A DNA stretch of 64,000 nt from Alphaproteobacteria bacterium (GTDB lineage: Bacteria > Pseudomonadota > Alphaproteobacteria > Micropepsales > Micropepsaceae): contig JAFKFG010000012.1 of the NCBI GenBank assembly GCA_017307355.1, positions 62,001-126,000 on the forward strand, written 5' to 3'. Each line of letters starts with the position of its first letter. Position 1 is the first letter of the stretch. Below the pieces are notes generated by a model. The model saw only the letters and a list, made by a program, of their open reading frames with translations. It did no database searches and was not told the origin of the DNA. A program made the position numbers and the translations under genes. This document shows, piece after piece, positions 34,655-43,051 of this stretch.

Positions 34655-36976
34655 ATGAAGATCTCCGTACTCGGTGGCGGCCCGGCCGGCCTTTATTTTT
34701 CCATCCTGATCAAGAAGGCCCGCCCGGACTATGAGGTCGCGCTGTACGAGCGCAACCGGGCCGACGACACGTTCGGCTTCGGCGTGGTCTTTTCCGACCA
34801 GACTCTGGATATTTTCCGGCGCTACGATCCGGTCAGTCACGCGGCGATCCTGGCGAATTTCGCCTATTGGGACGACATCGAGATCCATTTCAAGAATGCG
34901 ACGGTGCGCGTGGGGGGCAACGGCTTTTGCGGTTGCTCGCGCCAGACCCTGCTCGGGCTGCTTCAGGAGCGGGCGAGGGGGCTTGGCGTTGCGCTTCATT
35001 TCGAACGGGAGATTGACGATCTGGCGGTATTCGCGGACAGCGATCTGATCGTCGCCGCCGACGGCATCAACAGCCGGGTGCGGACCCAATATGCCGATCA
35101 TTTCCAGCCCGTCACGGATTTGCGGCCCAACAAATTCGTCTGGCTGGGTTCGACGCGGCCCTTCGATGCTTTCACTTTTTTCTTCCGCGAAACCGAACAC
35201 GGCATCTTCATCGCCCATTGCTATCAGTATGAAGAGGGCCATTCGACCTGGGTGATCGAGACCGATCCCAAGACCTGGGCGCGGGCGGGTTTGGGCAGGA
35301 TGGACGAAGCACAGTCCGCCCGCTTTCTGGAAACGGTCTTCGCCAGGGAGCTGGACGGACACGGCCTGATCACCAACCGGTCCCTGTGGCGCAATTTTCC
35401 CATGATCCGCAATGCGCGCTGGGTGAAGGACAATATCGTCCTTCTGGGCGACGCCAAGGCCACGGCGCATTTTTCCATCGGCGCCGGCACCAAGCTGGCC
35501 ATGGAAGACGCCATCGCGCTGTTCGAGGCGCTGAAAGCGCATGGCGATGACGTGACGGCCGCGCTGTCCGGTTTCGAGCGCGACCGGCGCGAGGATGTGG
35601 AGAAGACCCAGCACGCCGCCAATGTCTCGCTGGTCTGGTTCGAGCATCTGGCCCGGTTCTGGAATTACGATCCCATCAAATTCGCTTTCGGCCTGATGAC
35701 GCGGTCCAAATCCATCACCTATGACAATCTGGCGATGCGCGCGCCGGAATTCGTGCGGGCGGTGACGGAGGATTTCGCGCGCGAGCAGCAGGCATCGGGC
35801 CTGCCCATTCGCGGCCCGAACGTGCCGCCCATGTTCCAGCCTTTCCGCCTGAGAGAGATGGTGCTGGACAATCGCGTGGTGCTGTCGCCCATGTGCATGT
35901 ATTCGGCCGACGAAGGCATGCCGGACGACTGGCATCTGGTGCATCTGGGGGCGCGGGCGCTGGGCGGCGCGGGGCTGATCTTCACGGAAATGACCAATGT
36001 CTCGGCCGAGGCGCGGATCACCCATGGTTGTGCCGGAATTTATACCGACGAACAGGAAGCGGCCTGGAAACGGGTGGTGGATTTCGTGCACGGCCATAGC
36101 GGCGCGAAAATCTGCATGCAGCTGGGTCATGCCGGGCGCAAGGGCGCGACCAAGCTGATCTGGGACGGCATGGACGAGCCGCTGGAAGCAGGCGCCTGGC
36201 CGCTGATCGCGGCGTCCGCGGTGCCCTATTATCCGCACAGCCAGACCCCGCGCCCCATGACGCGCGCCGACATGGATCAGGTGCGGGACGATTTCGTGCA
36301 GGCCGCGCACCGCGCCCAGCGCGCGGGCTTCGACATGCTGGAGTTACATTGCGGCCACGGCTATCTGCTCGCGTCTTTCATTTCGCCGCTGACCAATTTG
36401 CGCACCGACGAATATGGCGGCAGCTTGGAGAACAGACTTCGCTACCCGTTGGAAATTTTCACTGCTCTGCGCGACGTTTGGCCCATCGACAAGCCGATGT
36501 CGGTGCGCATTTCCGCCACCGATTGGAAGGAAGGCGGGCTGACGGGCGAGGAATCGGTCGAGGTGGCGCGGATGTTTGCCCGCGCCGGATGCGACCTGAT
36601 CGACGTTTCCACCGGTCAGACCGTGCATGACGCCGAGCCGGTGTTCGGCCGCATGTTCCAGACGCCCTTCTCCGACAAGATCCGCAATGAAGCGGGCATC
36701 GCCACCATGGCGGTGGGCGCGATCACTTCGGCCGATCAAATCAACACCATCCTGGCGGCAGGCCGTGCCGATCTGGTGGCGATCGGGCGGGGGCATTTGG
36801 TCGATCCGTCTCTCACTTTGCGGGCCGCGGCTTGGCACGGAATCGACATGTCCGTGGCGCCGCAATATGCGCTGGGTTATCGCGCGCAGCTTTCGCTGGC
36901 CCGTCGCGAACGTCAGGAACTGGCGGATCTGCGCCAGCGCGCCCGTCCCTTGGGCGGCCAGGCGGCGGACAAATAA
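34655..36976 (+). CDS. 2-Aminobenzoyl-CoA monooxygenase/reductase (fused flavoprotein)
   Basis: This 773-residue fusion has two flavin domains. Residues 1-380 are an FAD aromatic hydroxylase (dinucleotide motif [10 protein letters not shown] at the N-terminus, [14 protein letters not shown] near 264-277), close to salicylyl-CoA 5-hydroxylase. Residues 395-770 are an Old-Yellow-Enzyme-type FMN reductase ([43 protein letters not shown]). This exact fusion is the ACMR of Azoarcus evansii, which hydroxylates and then reduces 2-aminobenzoyl-CoA to an alicyclic amino-oxo-cyclohexene-CoA. The adjoining aromatic-CoA ligase and beta-oxidation genes and the upstream kynureninase support the assignment. 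It is divergent from the SDR operon and ends tail to tail with the ligase. Confidence 0.93.
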   Translation: MKISVLGGGPAGLYFSILIKKARPDYEVALYERNRADDTFGFGVVFSDQTLDIFRRYDPVSHAAILANFAYWDDIEIHFKNATVRVGGNGFCGCSRQTLLGLLQERARGLGVALHFEREIDDLAVFADSDLIVAADGINSRVRTQYADHFQPVTDLRPNKFVWLGSTRPFDAFTFFFRETEHGIFIAHCYQYEEGHSTWVIETDPKTWARAGLGRMDEAQSARFLETVFARELDGHGLITNRSLWRNFPMIRNARWVKDNIVLLGDAKATAHFSIGAGTKLAMEDAIALFEALKAHGDDVTAALSGFERDRREDVEKTQHAANVSLVWFEHLARFWNYDPIKFAFGLMTRSKSITYDNLAMRAPEFVRAVTEDFAREQQASGLPIRGPNVPPMFQPFRLREMVLDNRVVLSPMCMYSADEGMPDDWHLVHLGARALGGAGLIFTEMTNVSAEARITHGCAGIYTDEQEAAWKRVVDFVHGHSGAKICMQLGHAGRKGATKLIWDGMDEPLEAGAWPLIAASAVPYYPHSQTPRPMTRADMDQVRDDFVQAAHRAQRAGFDMLELHCGHGYLLASFISPLTNLRTDEYGGSLENRLRYPLEIFTALRDVWPIDKPMSVRISATDWKEGGLTGEESVEVARMFARAGCDLIDVSTGQTVHDAEPVFGRMFQTPFSDKIRNEAGIATMAVGAITSADQINTILAAGRADLVAIGRGHLVDPSLTLRAAAWHGIDMSVAPQYALGYRAQLSLARRERQELADLRQRARPLGGQAADK

Positions 36977-36982
36977 TATCCG

Positions 36983-38593
36983 CTATTTCGGGCGAAGCGC
37001 GCCGCGCTGCAATTTGCCCGTCACGGTTTTGGGCAAGGCATCGCAAAATTCCACGGCACGGGGATATTTGTAGGGCGCCAGCGTCTGCTTGACATGCTCT
37101 TGAAGTGTTTTGGCGAGGTCGGGGCCCGGTACGGCGCCCTGTTTCGGCACCACCACCGCCTTGACGACCTGTCCGCGTTCCGGGTCCGGCCAGCCGATCA
37201 CGGCGCATTCTTCCACATCGGGATGCAGCAGCAAGGCCGCTTCCACTTCCGGTCCGGCGATGTTGTAGCCGCCCGACACGATCATGTCGTCGGCGCGGGC
37301 GACGAACCAGTAATAGCCGTCTTCGTCGCGGCGATAGACATCGCCGGTCATGTTCCAGCCGCCCACCACATAATCGCGCTGGCGGGCGTCGCTGAGATAG
37401 CGGCAGCCGGTGGGGCCGCGAATGCCCAGCCGGCCCGTGCCCGGGCCTTCCACGGCGCGTCCATTCTGGTCGAACAATTGCGCGGTATAGCCGGGCACCG
37501 GTTTGCCGGTGGCGCCGGGGCGTATCTCGTCGCCGGCAGCGGAGATGAAAATATGGATCATTTCCGTGCCGCCGATGCCGTCGGTCAGGCGGATGCCGGT
37601 GGCCGCGTGCCAACTGTCGGAAATGGTTTTCGACAAAGCCTCGCCCGCGGAGACGCAGACCTTCAAACTGGAAAGATCGAATTCGTTTTTCCAGGCCGTG
37701 ATCGCCCGATAAGCGGTGGGCGATGTGAACACATGGGTGGCACGATACCGCTCGATCGCTTCGGCCAGGGCGGTGGGCGTGCCGGTTCGCGGCAAGGCGA
37801 TGGCGGAGCGGAAATAAAGCGGAAACACCAGAAGGCCGCCCAGCCCGAAGGTGAAGGCGATGGAAGGCGTGCCGGTAAAGATCGCATCGGGACCGGCGGG
37901 TACCATATGCCGGGCGAAGGTTTCGCACATCGCCAGCACGTCGCGGTGGAAATGCATGGTCGCTTTGGGCTGGCCGGTGGTGCCGGAGGTGAAGGCGATC
38001 AGGCAGACATCGTCCTGGCTGGTGGAAATGGCGGCAAAGCGGTCGGTCTTTCCCGCCATCGCGCGCTCCAGCTCGCCGGTGCTGCCGCCATAAGAAACAA
38101 TGCGGCGAAGAGGCGTGACGCCGAGAAGCGTTTCCAGGTCGCCGGTGAGATCCGCCGAGCAGATCGCGAGGCCGATCTGCGCCTTCTCCACGATGGGCTG
38201 CAATTCGCGGGTGCGCAGCATCGGCATGGTCGAGACGGCAATGGCGCCCACCTTCATGACCGCCAGCCAGAGGGCAAACATGATCGGGGAATTGGCGCCG
38301 CGCAGCAGGATGCGGTGGCCCGGCGCCACGCCCAATTCGTCCGTCAGCACATGGCAAAGGCGGTTGGTTTGCACCGCCAGTTCGGCATAGCTCCACACGG
38401 TGTCGCCCTGAAGGATCGCGGGCTTTTGCGAGGCGTTTTGGTCCAGCGCCTGGTCCAGCAGCCAGGCGCCGCAGTTGAACGGATCAGGAATGTGCAGCCC
38501 AGGCAGGGAAAACTCGAAAACCGGCCATTGATCTTCCGGCGGCAGGTTTTCCCGGGCGAAGGTATCGCGGTGCTGGGAGGGGCGCAGGACCAT
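36983..38593 (-). CDS. 2-Aminobenzoate (anthranilate)-CoA ligase
   Basis: This 536-residue acyl-adenylate-forming enzyme has the AMP-binding P-loop-like FTSGTTGQPKATMHFH and the A5-type segment DGIGGTEMIHIFIS. The GDVYRRDEDGYYWFVARADD hinge region follows. The C-terminal catalytic Lys lies in LPKTVTGKLQRGALR. The opening RPSQHRDTFARENLPPEDQWP is typical of benzoate/aminobenzoate-CoA ligases. Neighbouring ACMR and the upstream kynU point to anthranilate as the substrate. It has little visible Shine-Dalgarno sequence, and the candidate operator at 38603 lies within 30 bp of its start. It is divergent from the MarR gene of the homogentisate operon only by position, both genes being on the minus strand. 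Confidence 0.9.
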   Translation of the reverse strand: MVLRPSQHRDTFARENLPPEDQWPVFEFSLPGLHIPDPFNCGAWLLDQALDQNASQKPAILQGDTVWSYAELAVQTNRLCHVLTDELGVAPGHRILLRGANSPIMFALWLAVMKVGAIAVSTMPMLRTRELQPIVEKAQIGLAICSADLTGDLETLLGVTPLRRIVSYGGSTGELERAMAGKTDRFAAISTSQDDVCLIAFTSGTTGQPKATMHFHRDVLAMCETFARHMVPAGPDAIFTGTPSIAFTFGLGGLLVFPLYFRSAIALPRTGTPTALAEAIERYRATHVFTSPTAYRAITAWKNEFDLSSLKVCVSAGEALSKTISDSWHAATGIRLTDGIGGTEMIHIFISAAGDEIRPGATGKPVPGYTAQLFDQNGRAVEGPGTGRLGIRGPTGCRYLSDARQRDYVVGGWNMTGDVYRRDEDGYYWFVARADDMIVSGGYNIAGPEVEAALLLHPDVEECAVIGWPDPERGQVVKAVVVPKQGAVPGPDLAKTLQEHVKQTLAPYKYPRAVEFCDALPKTVTGKLQRGALRPK

Positions 38594-38602
38594 GGCCCAA
38601 GA

Positions 38603-38622
38603 GCTTTATGTTTAAAATAACT
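38603..38622. promoter_or_regulatory. Candidate operator upstream of the CoA ligase gene
   Basis: GCTTTATGTTTAAAATAACT lies 10-29 bp before the ligase ATG and matches the block at 34585 at 14 of 20 positions, with TTAAAAYAACT nearly identical. On the minus strand a TTGACG -35-like element (plus-strand 38625-38630) lies immediately upstream, so a bound protein would cover the promoter. Confidence 0.5.
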
Positions 38623-38656
38623 TCCGTCAAGGCGGCGAGGCCCGCGACGGGCCGGT

Positions 38657-39127
38657 TCAGGCCATCGGCGCGTCCGTGGCGATCATCCGGTCCATGTGAC
38701 GGGAAAGCTTGTCCAAAAGCAGGTCGAGCGATTTCTGTTCGCTTTGGCTGAGCACGGACAGAAATTGCCGTTCCAGGCTCAAGGCCAAAGGCACCACCTC
38801 ATTGTAAATGGCCTGGCCTTTGGCCGACAGCGACAGATGGGCGATGCGCCCGTCATTGGCATGGGCGGTGCGGGTGAGGCGCTTGGCCGCCAGCAAGGAT
38901 TGCACAGCACGGCTCACCTGCACCTTGTCCATGGCGGTGCGCTTGGCGACGTCCCGTGCCGACAGGCCGGGCGCCTGGCCCAGGACCGCGATCACCCGCC
39001 ATTCCGGCACCGACAGGTCGAAGCGCTCGGCATAATGCCGCGCGATGGCGCTGGAAACCCGGTTGGTGAGGACCGAGAGGCGGTAAGGCACGAAACCGTC
39101 CAGGTCGAGACGGGTCTTATTCGGCAT
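38657..39127 (-). CDS. MarR-family regulator of the homogentisate operon
   Basis: This 156-residue MarR protein has PEWRVIAVLGQAPGLSARDV, the recognition helix AMDKVQVSRAVQSLLAAKRLTR and the wing DGRIAHLSLSAKG. The ATG at 39127 overlaps maiA by 11 bp; an in-frame start further upstream lies deeper inside maiA. As last gene of the hpd-hmgA-fahA-maiA operon it is produced together with its targets. The perfect palindrome at 42951 is its most likely operator and homogentisate or 4-hydroxyphenylpyruvate its likely inducer, by analogy with other homogentisate repressors. Confidence 0.85.
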   Translation of the reverse strand: MPNKTRLDLDGFVPYRLSVLTNRVSSAIARHYAERFDLSVPEWRVIAVLGQAPGLSARDVAKRTAMDKVQVSRAVQSLLAAKRLTRTAHANDGRIAHLSLSAKGQAIYNEVVPLALSLERQFLSVLSQSEQKSLDLLLDKLSRHMDRMIATDAPMA

Positions 39128-39779
39128 CCGGTTGATTCTCCGGGCGGGCGGCGACAAAGGCGGGCAGGCGATAGGCCGCCTCCTCGATCCTGAGCAGCGT
39201 GGGATAGGAGGAAAGGTTCATCTGGATGCGGCGGGCATTGGTCATTTGCGGCACCAGGCAGATATCCGCGAAAGTTGGGCGGTCGCCATGACAGAACACG
39301 CCCGTGGCAGGATCGTCGTGCAGCAGACTTTCCAGGGCGTCGAACCCGAGCCGCATCCAATGAAGCTGCCAGGCGATGCGGGCCTGATCGTCGGCGCTCA
39401 ATTGCGCCTTGAGATATTGCTGGACCCGCAGATTGTTGAGCGGGTGAATATCGCAGGCGATCGACAGCGCGATCTGGCGCACCCGGGCCCGCGCGCCGGC
39501 ATCGCGCGGCAGAAGTGGCGGCTCGGGCACCTGTTCTTCCAGATATTCCAGGATCGCCAGCGACTGGCTGATCACCTGGCCATGGTCGACCAGGCTGGGC
39601 ACCAGCTCAAGGGGATTGATCTTCTGATAGTCGCTGCCGTGCTGGGCACCGCCATCTTTCAGAAGGTGCACGAAGCGCATATCGGCCTTCAGGCCCTTGA
39701 GGTTCAGCGCGATGCGCACCCGGAAGGCGGCCGAGGAACGGAAATAACTGTAGAGCGTGAGATCAGATCCGGCGGACAT
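39117..39779 (-). CDS. maiA: Maleylacetoacetate isomerase (zeta-class glutathione transferase)
   Basis: This 220-residue zeta-class GST has the glutathione-binding motif LYSYFRSSAAFRVRIALNLKG, with the SS pair that isomerises maleylacetoacetate, then PSLVDHGQVISQSLAILEYLEE and the C-terminal helical domain with DRPTFADICLVPQ. It converts 4-maleylacetoacetate to 4-fumarylacetoacetate in tyrosine breakdown. The ATG at 39779 overlaps fahA by 17 bp. Its product is the substrate of the FAH encoded immediately upstream. Confidence 0.92.
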   Translation of the reverse strand: MSAGSDLTLYSYFRSSAAFRVRIALNLKGLKADMRFVHLLKDGGAQHGSDYQKINPLELVPSLVDHGQVISQSLAILEYLEEQVPEPPLLPRDAGARARVRQIALSIACDIHPLNNLRVQQYLKAQLSADDQARIAWQLHWMRLGFDALESLLHDDPATGVFCHGDRPTFADICLVPQMTNARRIQMNLSSYPTLLRIEEAAYRLPAFVAARPENQPDAE

Positions 39780-40740
39780 GCTGGTCGATCGCACCGAAGA
39801 TGCTGTGTCCGCCAACGTCTTTCATTTCGATCCGCACCCGGTCGCCGAATTTCAGGAACGGGGTCGATGCTACACCATTTTCGATCTGTTCCAGCATCCG
39901 GCGCTCGGCGATGCAAGCCGAGCCGGCGGCCCGGTCGCGGTTCGACACCGTCCCCGAGCCGACAATGGTGCCAGCGGCCAGCGCGCGGGTCTTGGCGGCA
40001 TGGGCGATCAGCTGGGGAAAATTGAACACCATATCGGTGCCGGCATCGGGTGCGCCAAAGGCTTCGCCGTTGATGGCGACCTCCAACGGCCGGTGCACGC
40101 GGCCGTCGTGCCAGGCGGCGCCCAGCTCGTCCGGCGTCACCGCCACCGGCGAAAAAGCGCTGGCGGGCTTGGACTGGAAAAAGCCGAACCCCTTGGCCAG
40201 TTCCGCCGGGATCAGATTGCGCAGGCTGACATCGTTGACCAGCATCGCCAGCCGGATGTGTTGGTTCGCGTCTTCCGCCCTGCAGCCATAGGGCACATCG
40301 CCGGTGATCACCGCCACTTCACCTTCCAGGTCGATCCCCCAGGCTTCGTCGGCGGCGAGAATGGGATCGGTGGGGCCGATGAAATTGTCCGAACCGCCTT
40401 GATACATCAAAGGATCGGTCCAGAAGCTTTGCGGCATCTCCGCGCCGCGGGCGCGGCGCACCAGCTCCACATGGGTGACATAGGCCGAACCGTCCGCCCA
40501 TTGATACGCGCGGGGCAGGGGGCTGGCGCAATCCTTCGCATCGAACGGAAAACTTCCCCTGACCTCGCCGGCATTGAGGGCCTCATAGAGTGCCGCCAGC
40601 CGCGGCGCCGCTTTGTCCCAATCGTCCAAAGCAGCTTGCAGGGTCGGCGCGATATCGGATGCAGACACCGCCCGGCTCAGGTCGCGCGACACCACGGCCA
40701 GCCTTCCGTCCCGGCCGCCTTTCATGGAGGCCAGCTTCAT
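39763..40740 (-). CDS. fahA: Fumarylacetoacetate hydrolase
   Basis: This 325-residue FAH-family enzyme has SFWTDPLMYQGGSDNFIGP, the metal-ligand region DLEGEVAVITGDVPYG, LVNDVSLRNLIP and a C-terminal FGDRVRIEMKD segment. It hydrolyses 4-fumarylacetoacetate to fumarate and acetoacetate, the last step of tyrosine catabolism. It is longer than, and distinct from, the two HpaG-type FAH paralogues at the left of the window. It overlaps hmgA by ATGA and maiA by 17 bp. Confidence 0.92.
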   Translation of the reverse strand: MKLASMKGGRDGRLAVVSRDLSRAVSASDIAPTLQAALDDWDKAAPRLAALYEALNAGEVRGSFPFDAKDCASPLPRAYQWADGSAYVTHVELVRRARGAEMPQSFWTDPLMYQGGSDNFIGPTDPILAADEAWGIDLEGEVAVITGDVPYGCRAEDANQHIRLAMLVNDVSLRNLIPAELAKGFGFFQSKPASAFSPVAVTPDELGAAWHDGRVHRPLEVAINGEAFGAPDAGTDMVFNFPQLIAHAAKTRALAAGTIVGSGTVSNRDRAAGSACIAERRMLEQIENGVASTPFLKFGDRVRIEMKDVGGHSIFGAIDQHVRRI

Positions 40741-41858
40741 TTCGGCTTCCAGCTGTCGGCGTAACCCGAATCTTCATGCGCCTTGGCGGGTGCGCCCATG
40801 TCCAGCGCATCGCGCGCATCCACCATCACCGCCACTTCGTCGGTCATGGTCTTGGCCGCCTTGGCGCCAGCCGCGAAGGCCTTGGGATGGGGGCCATGGG
40901 TGAAGCCGCTGGGATGGAAGGTCACCATGCCGGGCCGGATATTGTCGCGACTGAAGAAATCGCCGGCGTGATAGAAGATCACTTCGTCGAAATCGTCGTT
41001 GGAATGGAAGAAGGGCACTTTCAACGCCCCCGGATCGCTTTCGATCGGACGCGGCACGAAGGTGCAGACCACGAAACGGTCGGCCACAAAGGTGGCGTGC
41101 ACGCTGGGGGGCAGGTGATAGCGATGGCTCATCACCGGGCGAATGTCGCGCCAGTTGAGCTTGACCGGCGCCAGATTGCCTTTCCAGCCCACCGCATCCA
41201 GAGGATTGAAGGGATAGGTGATGACGGAGATCTGATCCCGCCGCTTGACCCTGACGGCCCATTCGCCGTCGCGCTGGCCTGCGAATTTTTCGTCTAGTGC
41301 CGGCGTTTCCAGGGCGGCGGGATCGAATTGCGCATGGGGACCCAGCATCCCCCGGTCGGGCAGCTTGAAGCCGCCATTGCGCGCTTCGATCTGCAGCGCC
41401 GTGGTAGGCTGGGACGGCTCCAGCCGCCACATGGTGCCGCGCGGCAAGAGGATATAATCACCGTCGCGATAGGGCATATGGCCGAAATCACAGAACAGCT
41501 CGCCTGCGCCTTGATGGACGAACAGCAGCAAATCGCCATCGGCGTCGCGCACCAGATGCGGCATGGCTTGATTGCAAGACCAGATCGCGATGGCGCAATG
41601 GGCATTGGTCAACAGGGGGGCGCCTTCCAGCGGCGCCCCAGACCGCGCGGCCGCCTTGGCGTCGAAAGCGCGCGGCTTCATGGGGCCTTCGAAGGAGGTC
41701 CAGCCGGTGGGCGGATGGCGGTGATAGACATGGGCAGCAGGCCCGAAGAATCCATCGCGCCCGATCTCCCGCTCATAAGTGCCCTCCGGCAGGTCGGCAT
41801 GGGCCTGGCGGGAGGTGTGGCCTTCGACGCGGGGAAACTCGATCCAGTTTCGGGTCAT
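40737..41858 (-). CDS. hmgA: Homogentisate 1,2-dioxygenase
   Basis: This 373-residue cupin-fold Fe(II) dioxygenase opens the homogentisate ring to maleylacetoacetate. By alignment from memory with the human enzyme, H285 (FFHSN), E292 (DFDEVIF) and H321 (GFTHGPHP) fit the iron ligands. YILLPRGTMWRLEP in the central cupin also fits. The protein is about 60 residues shorter than the classical enzymes of about 430 residues, a shorter form seen in several bacteria. It overlaps hpd by ATGA and is second in the operon. Confidence 0.88.
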   Translation of the reverse strand: MTRNWIEFPRVEGHTSRQAHADLPEGTYEREIGRDGFFGPAAHVYHRHPPTGWTSFEGPMKPRAFDAKAAARSGAPLEGAPLLTNAHCAIAIWSCNQAMPHLVRDADGDLLLFVHQGAGELFCDFGHMPYRDGDYILLPRGTMWRLEPSQPTTALQIEARNGGFKLPDRGMLGPHAQFDPAALETPALDEKFAGQRDGEWAVRVKRRDQISVITYPFNPLDAVGWKGNLAPVKLNWRDIRPVMSHRYHLPPSVHATFVADRFVVCTFVPRPIESDPGALKVPFFHSNDDFDEVIFYHAGDFFSRDNIRPGMVTFHPSGFTHGPHPKAFAAGAKAAKTMTDEVAVMVDARDALDMGAPAKAHEDSGYADSWKPK

Positions 41859-42925
41859 GATTTCAAATCCTGCAGTACGCCCCGGCGGATCTGGTCGGCT
41901 TCGATGCTTTCGAACAGGGCACGGAAATTGCCTTCGCCGAAGCCTTGATTGCCCTTGCGCTGGATGATCTCGAAGAAGATCGGGCCGATGGCGTTCTGGG
42001 TGAAGATCTGGAGCAGAAGGCCGGTCTCCTCGTCCCGGGCGCCATCCATCAGGATACGATCGCGCTTGAGGCGGGGCACATCCTCGCCATGGCCCTGGAT
42101 GCGATTGTCCAGCCGCTCATAATAAGTGTCCGGCGTGTCCTGGAAGGCGACGCCCTTGTCCTTCAGCGCTTCGACCGAGGCGTAGATATCCTGGCTGGCC
42201 AGCGCGATATGCTGAATGCCTTCGCCATGATAGGCGTTGAGATATTCCTCGATCTGGGACTTGTCGTCGGAAGATTCATTGATCGGGATGCGGATATTGC
42301 CGTCCGGACTGGTCATCGCGCGGGATTTGAGCCCCGTCAGCTTGCCTTCGATATCGAAATAGCGCACCTCGCGGAAATTGAAGAGCTTCTCATAGAAGCC
42401 GGCCCACAGATCCATATTGCCGCGAAACACATTGTGGGTGACGTGATCGATGCTGCAGAGCCCGGCACCGTCATGGACGAATCCGCGCGCGGGATCGGTG
42501 GGTACGAAATCCACGTCATAAATGGAGTGGCTGCCATAGCGGTCCACCAGATAGATCACGCTGCCGCCGATGCCCTGGATGGCGGGAATGTTCAATTCCA
42601 TCGGTCCCACCGCATTGGCGAAGGGCGTGGCGCCCCGCGCCAGAAGCTGGCGATAGGCTGCCGCCGCGTCCTTGACGCGGAACGCCATGGCGCAGGCGCT
42701 GGGGCCGTGCTTCTCGGCAAAGCGCACGCCGTGGCTGCCGGGCTCCGCATTGACGATGAAGTTGGTGTCGCCCTGCCGGTACAAGGTCACCGCTTTGGAG
42801 CGATGCTTGCCCACGGCGCGAAAGCCCATGCTTTCGAACAGGCTGTGCAAGGCGGCAGGGTCCGGACCGGTATATTCGACGAATTCGAAACCGTCCGTGC
42901 CGATCGGATTGTCCCAGAGTTCCAT
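41855..42925 (-). CDS. hpd: 4-Hydroxyphenylpyruvate dioxygenase
   Basis: This 356-residue enzyme has two VOC-type domains. The iron ligands are H161 (IDHVTHNV), H239 (GIQHIAL) and E319 (FFEIIQRKG), in the same order and spacing as the Pseudomonas enzyme. It converts 4-hydroxyphenylpyruvate to homogentisate. It is the first gene of the operon, with a strong AGGAG 8 bases before the ATG. That ribosome site lies in one arm of a perfect 20-bp palindrome, and a second perfect palindrome lies in the promoter just upstream. Confidence 0.95.
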   Translation of the reverse strand: MELWDNPIGTDGFEFVEYTGPDPAALHSLFESMGFRAVGKHRSKAVTLYRQGDTNFIVNAEPGSHGVRFAEKHGPSACAMAFRVKDAAAAYRQLLARGATPFANAVGPMELNIPAIQGIGGSVIYLVDRYGSHSIYDVDFVPTDPARGFVHDGAGLCSIDHVTHNVFRGNMDLWAGFYEKLFNFREVRYFDIEGKLTGLKSRAMTSPDGNIRIPINESSDDKSQIEEYLNAYHGEGIQHIALASQDIYASVEALKDKGVAFQDTPDTYYERLDNRIQGHGEDVPRLKRDRILMDGARDEETGLLLQIFTQNAIGPIFFEIIQRKGNQGFGEGNFRALFESIEADQIRRGVLQDLKS

Positions 42926-42931
42926 GGCCTG

Positions 42932-42951
42932 TTCTCCTGCGCGCAGGAGAA
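42932..42951 (-). promoter_or_regulatory. Perfect 20-bp palindrome containing the hpd ribosome-binding site
   Basis: TTCTCCTGCGCGCAGGAGAA is fully self-complementary. On the mRNA its 3' arm is the AGGAG Shine-Dalgarno of hpd and its 5' arm is a perfect anti-Shine-Dalgarno. The expected transcription start from the promoter at 42951-42980 lies at or just before this element, so it would form almost the whole leader. Confidence 0.7.
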
Positions 42952-42970
42952 TAGTTTCATCTGAAACTAT
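42951..42970. promoter_or_regulatory. Perfect 20-bp operator in the hpd promoter
   Basis: ATAGTTTCATCTGAAACTAT has 9-bp arms around TC. On the minus strand it begins 4 bp after a TTGACT -35 element (42975-42980) and its far arm contains an AACTAT -10-like hexamer (42951-42956) at 18-bp spacing. A bound MarR dimer would block polymerase. It abuts the palindrome at 42932. Confidence 0.75.
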
Positions 42971-42980
42971 ATGGAGTCAA
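42951..42980 (-). promoter_or_regulatory. Candidate sigma-70 promoter of the hpd operon
   Basis: TTGACT (plus-strand 42975-42980 read in reverse) and AACTAT (42951-42956) are spaced by 18 bp and point toward hpd. The -35 matches consensus at five of six positions; the -10 is weak (three of six), which is common in alphaproteobacteria. Confidence 0.5.
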
Positions 42981-43051
42981 GCGACCGCTTTCTTGCGCCC
43001 GCCAGGGTCCACCTCTAGGATCATGGAACAAAAGCCTGAATCGGGTGGGGG

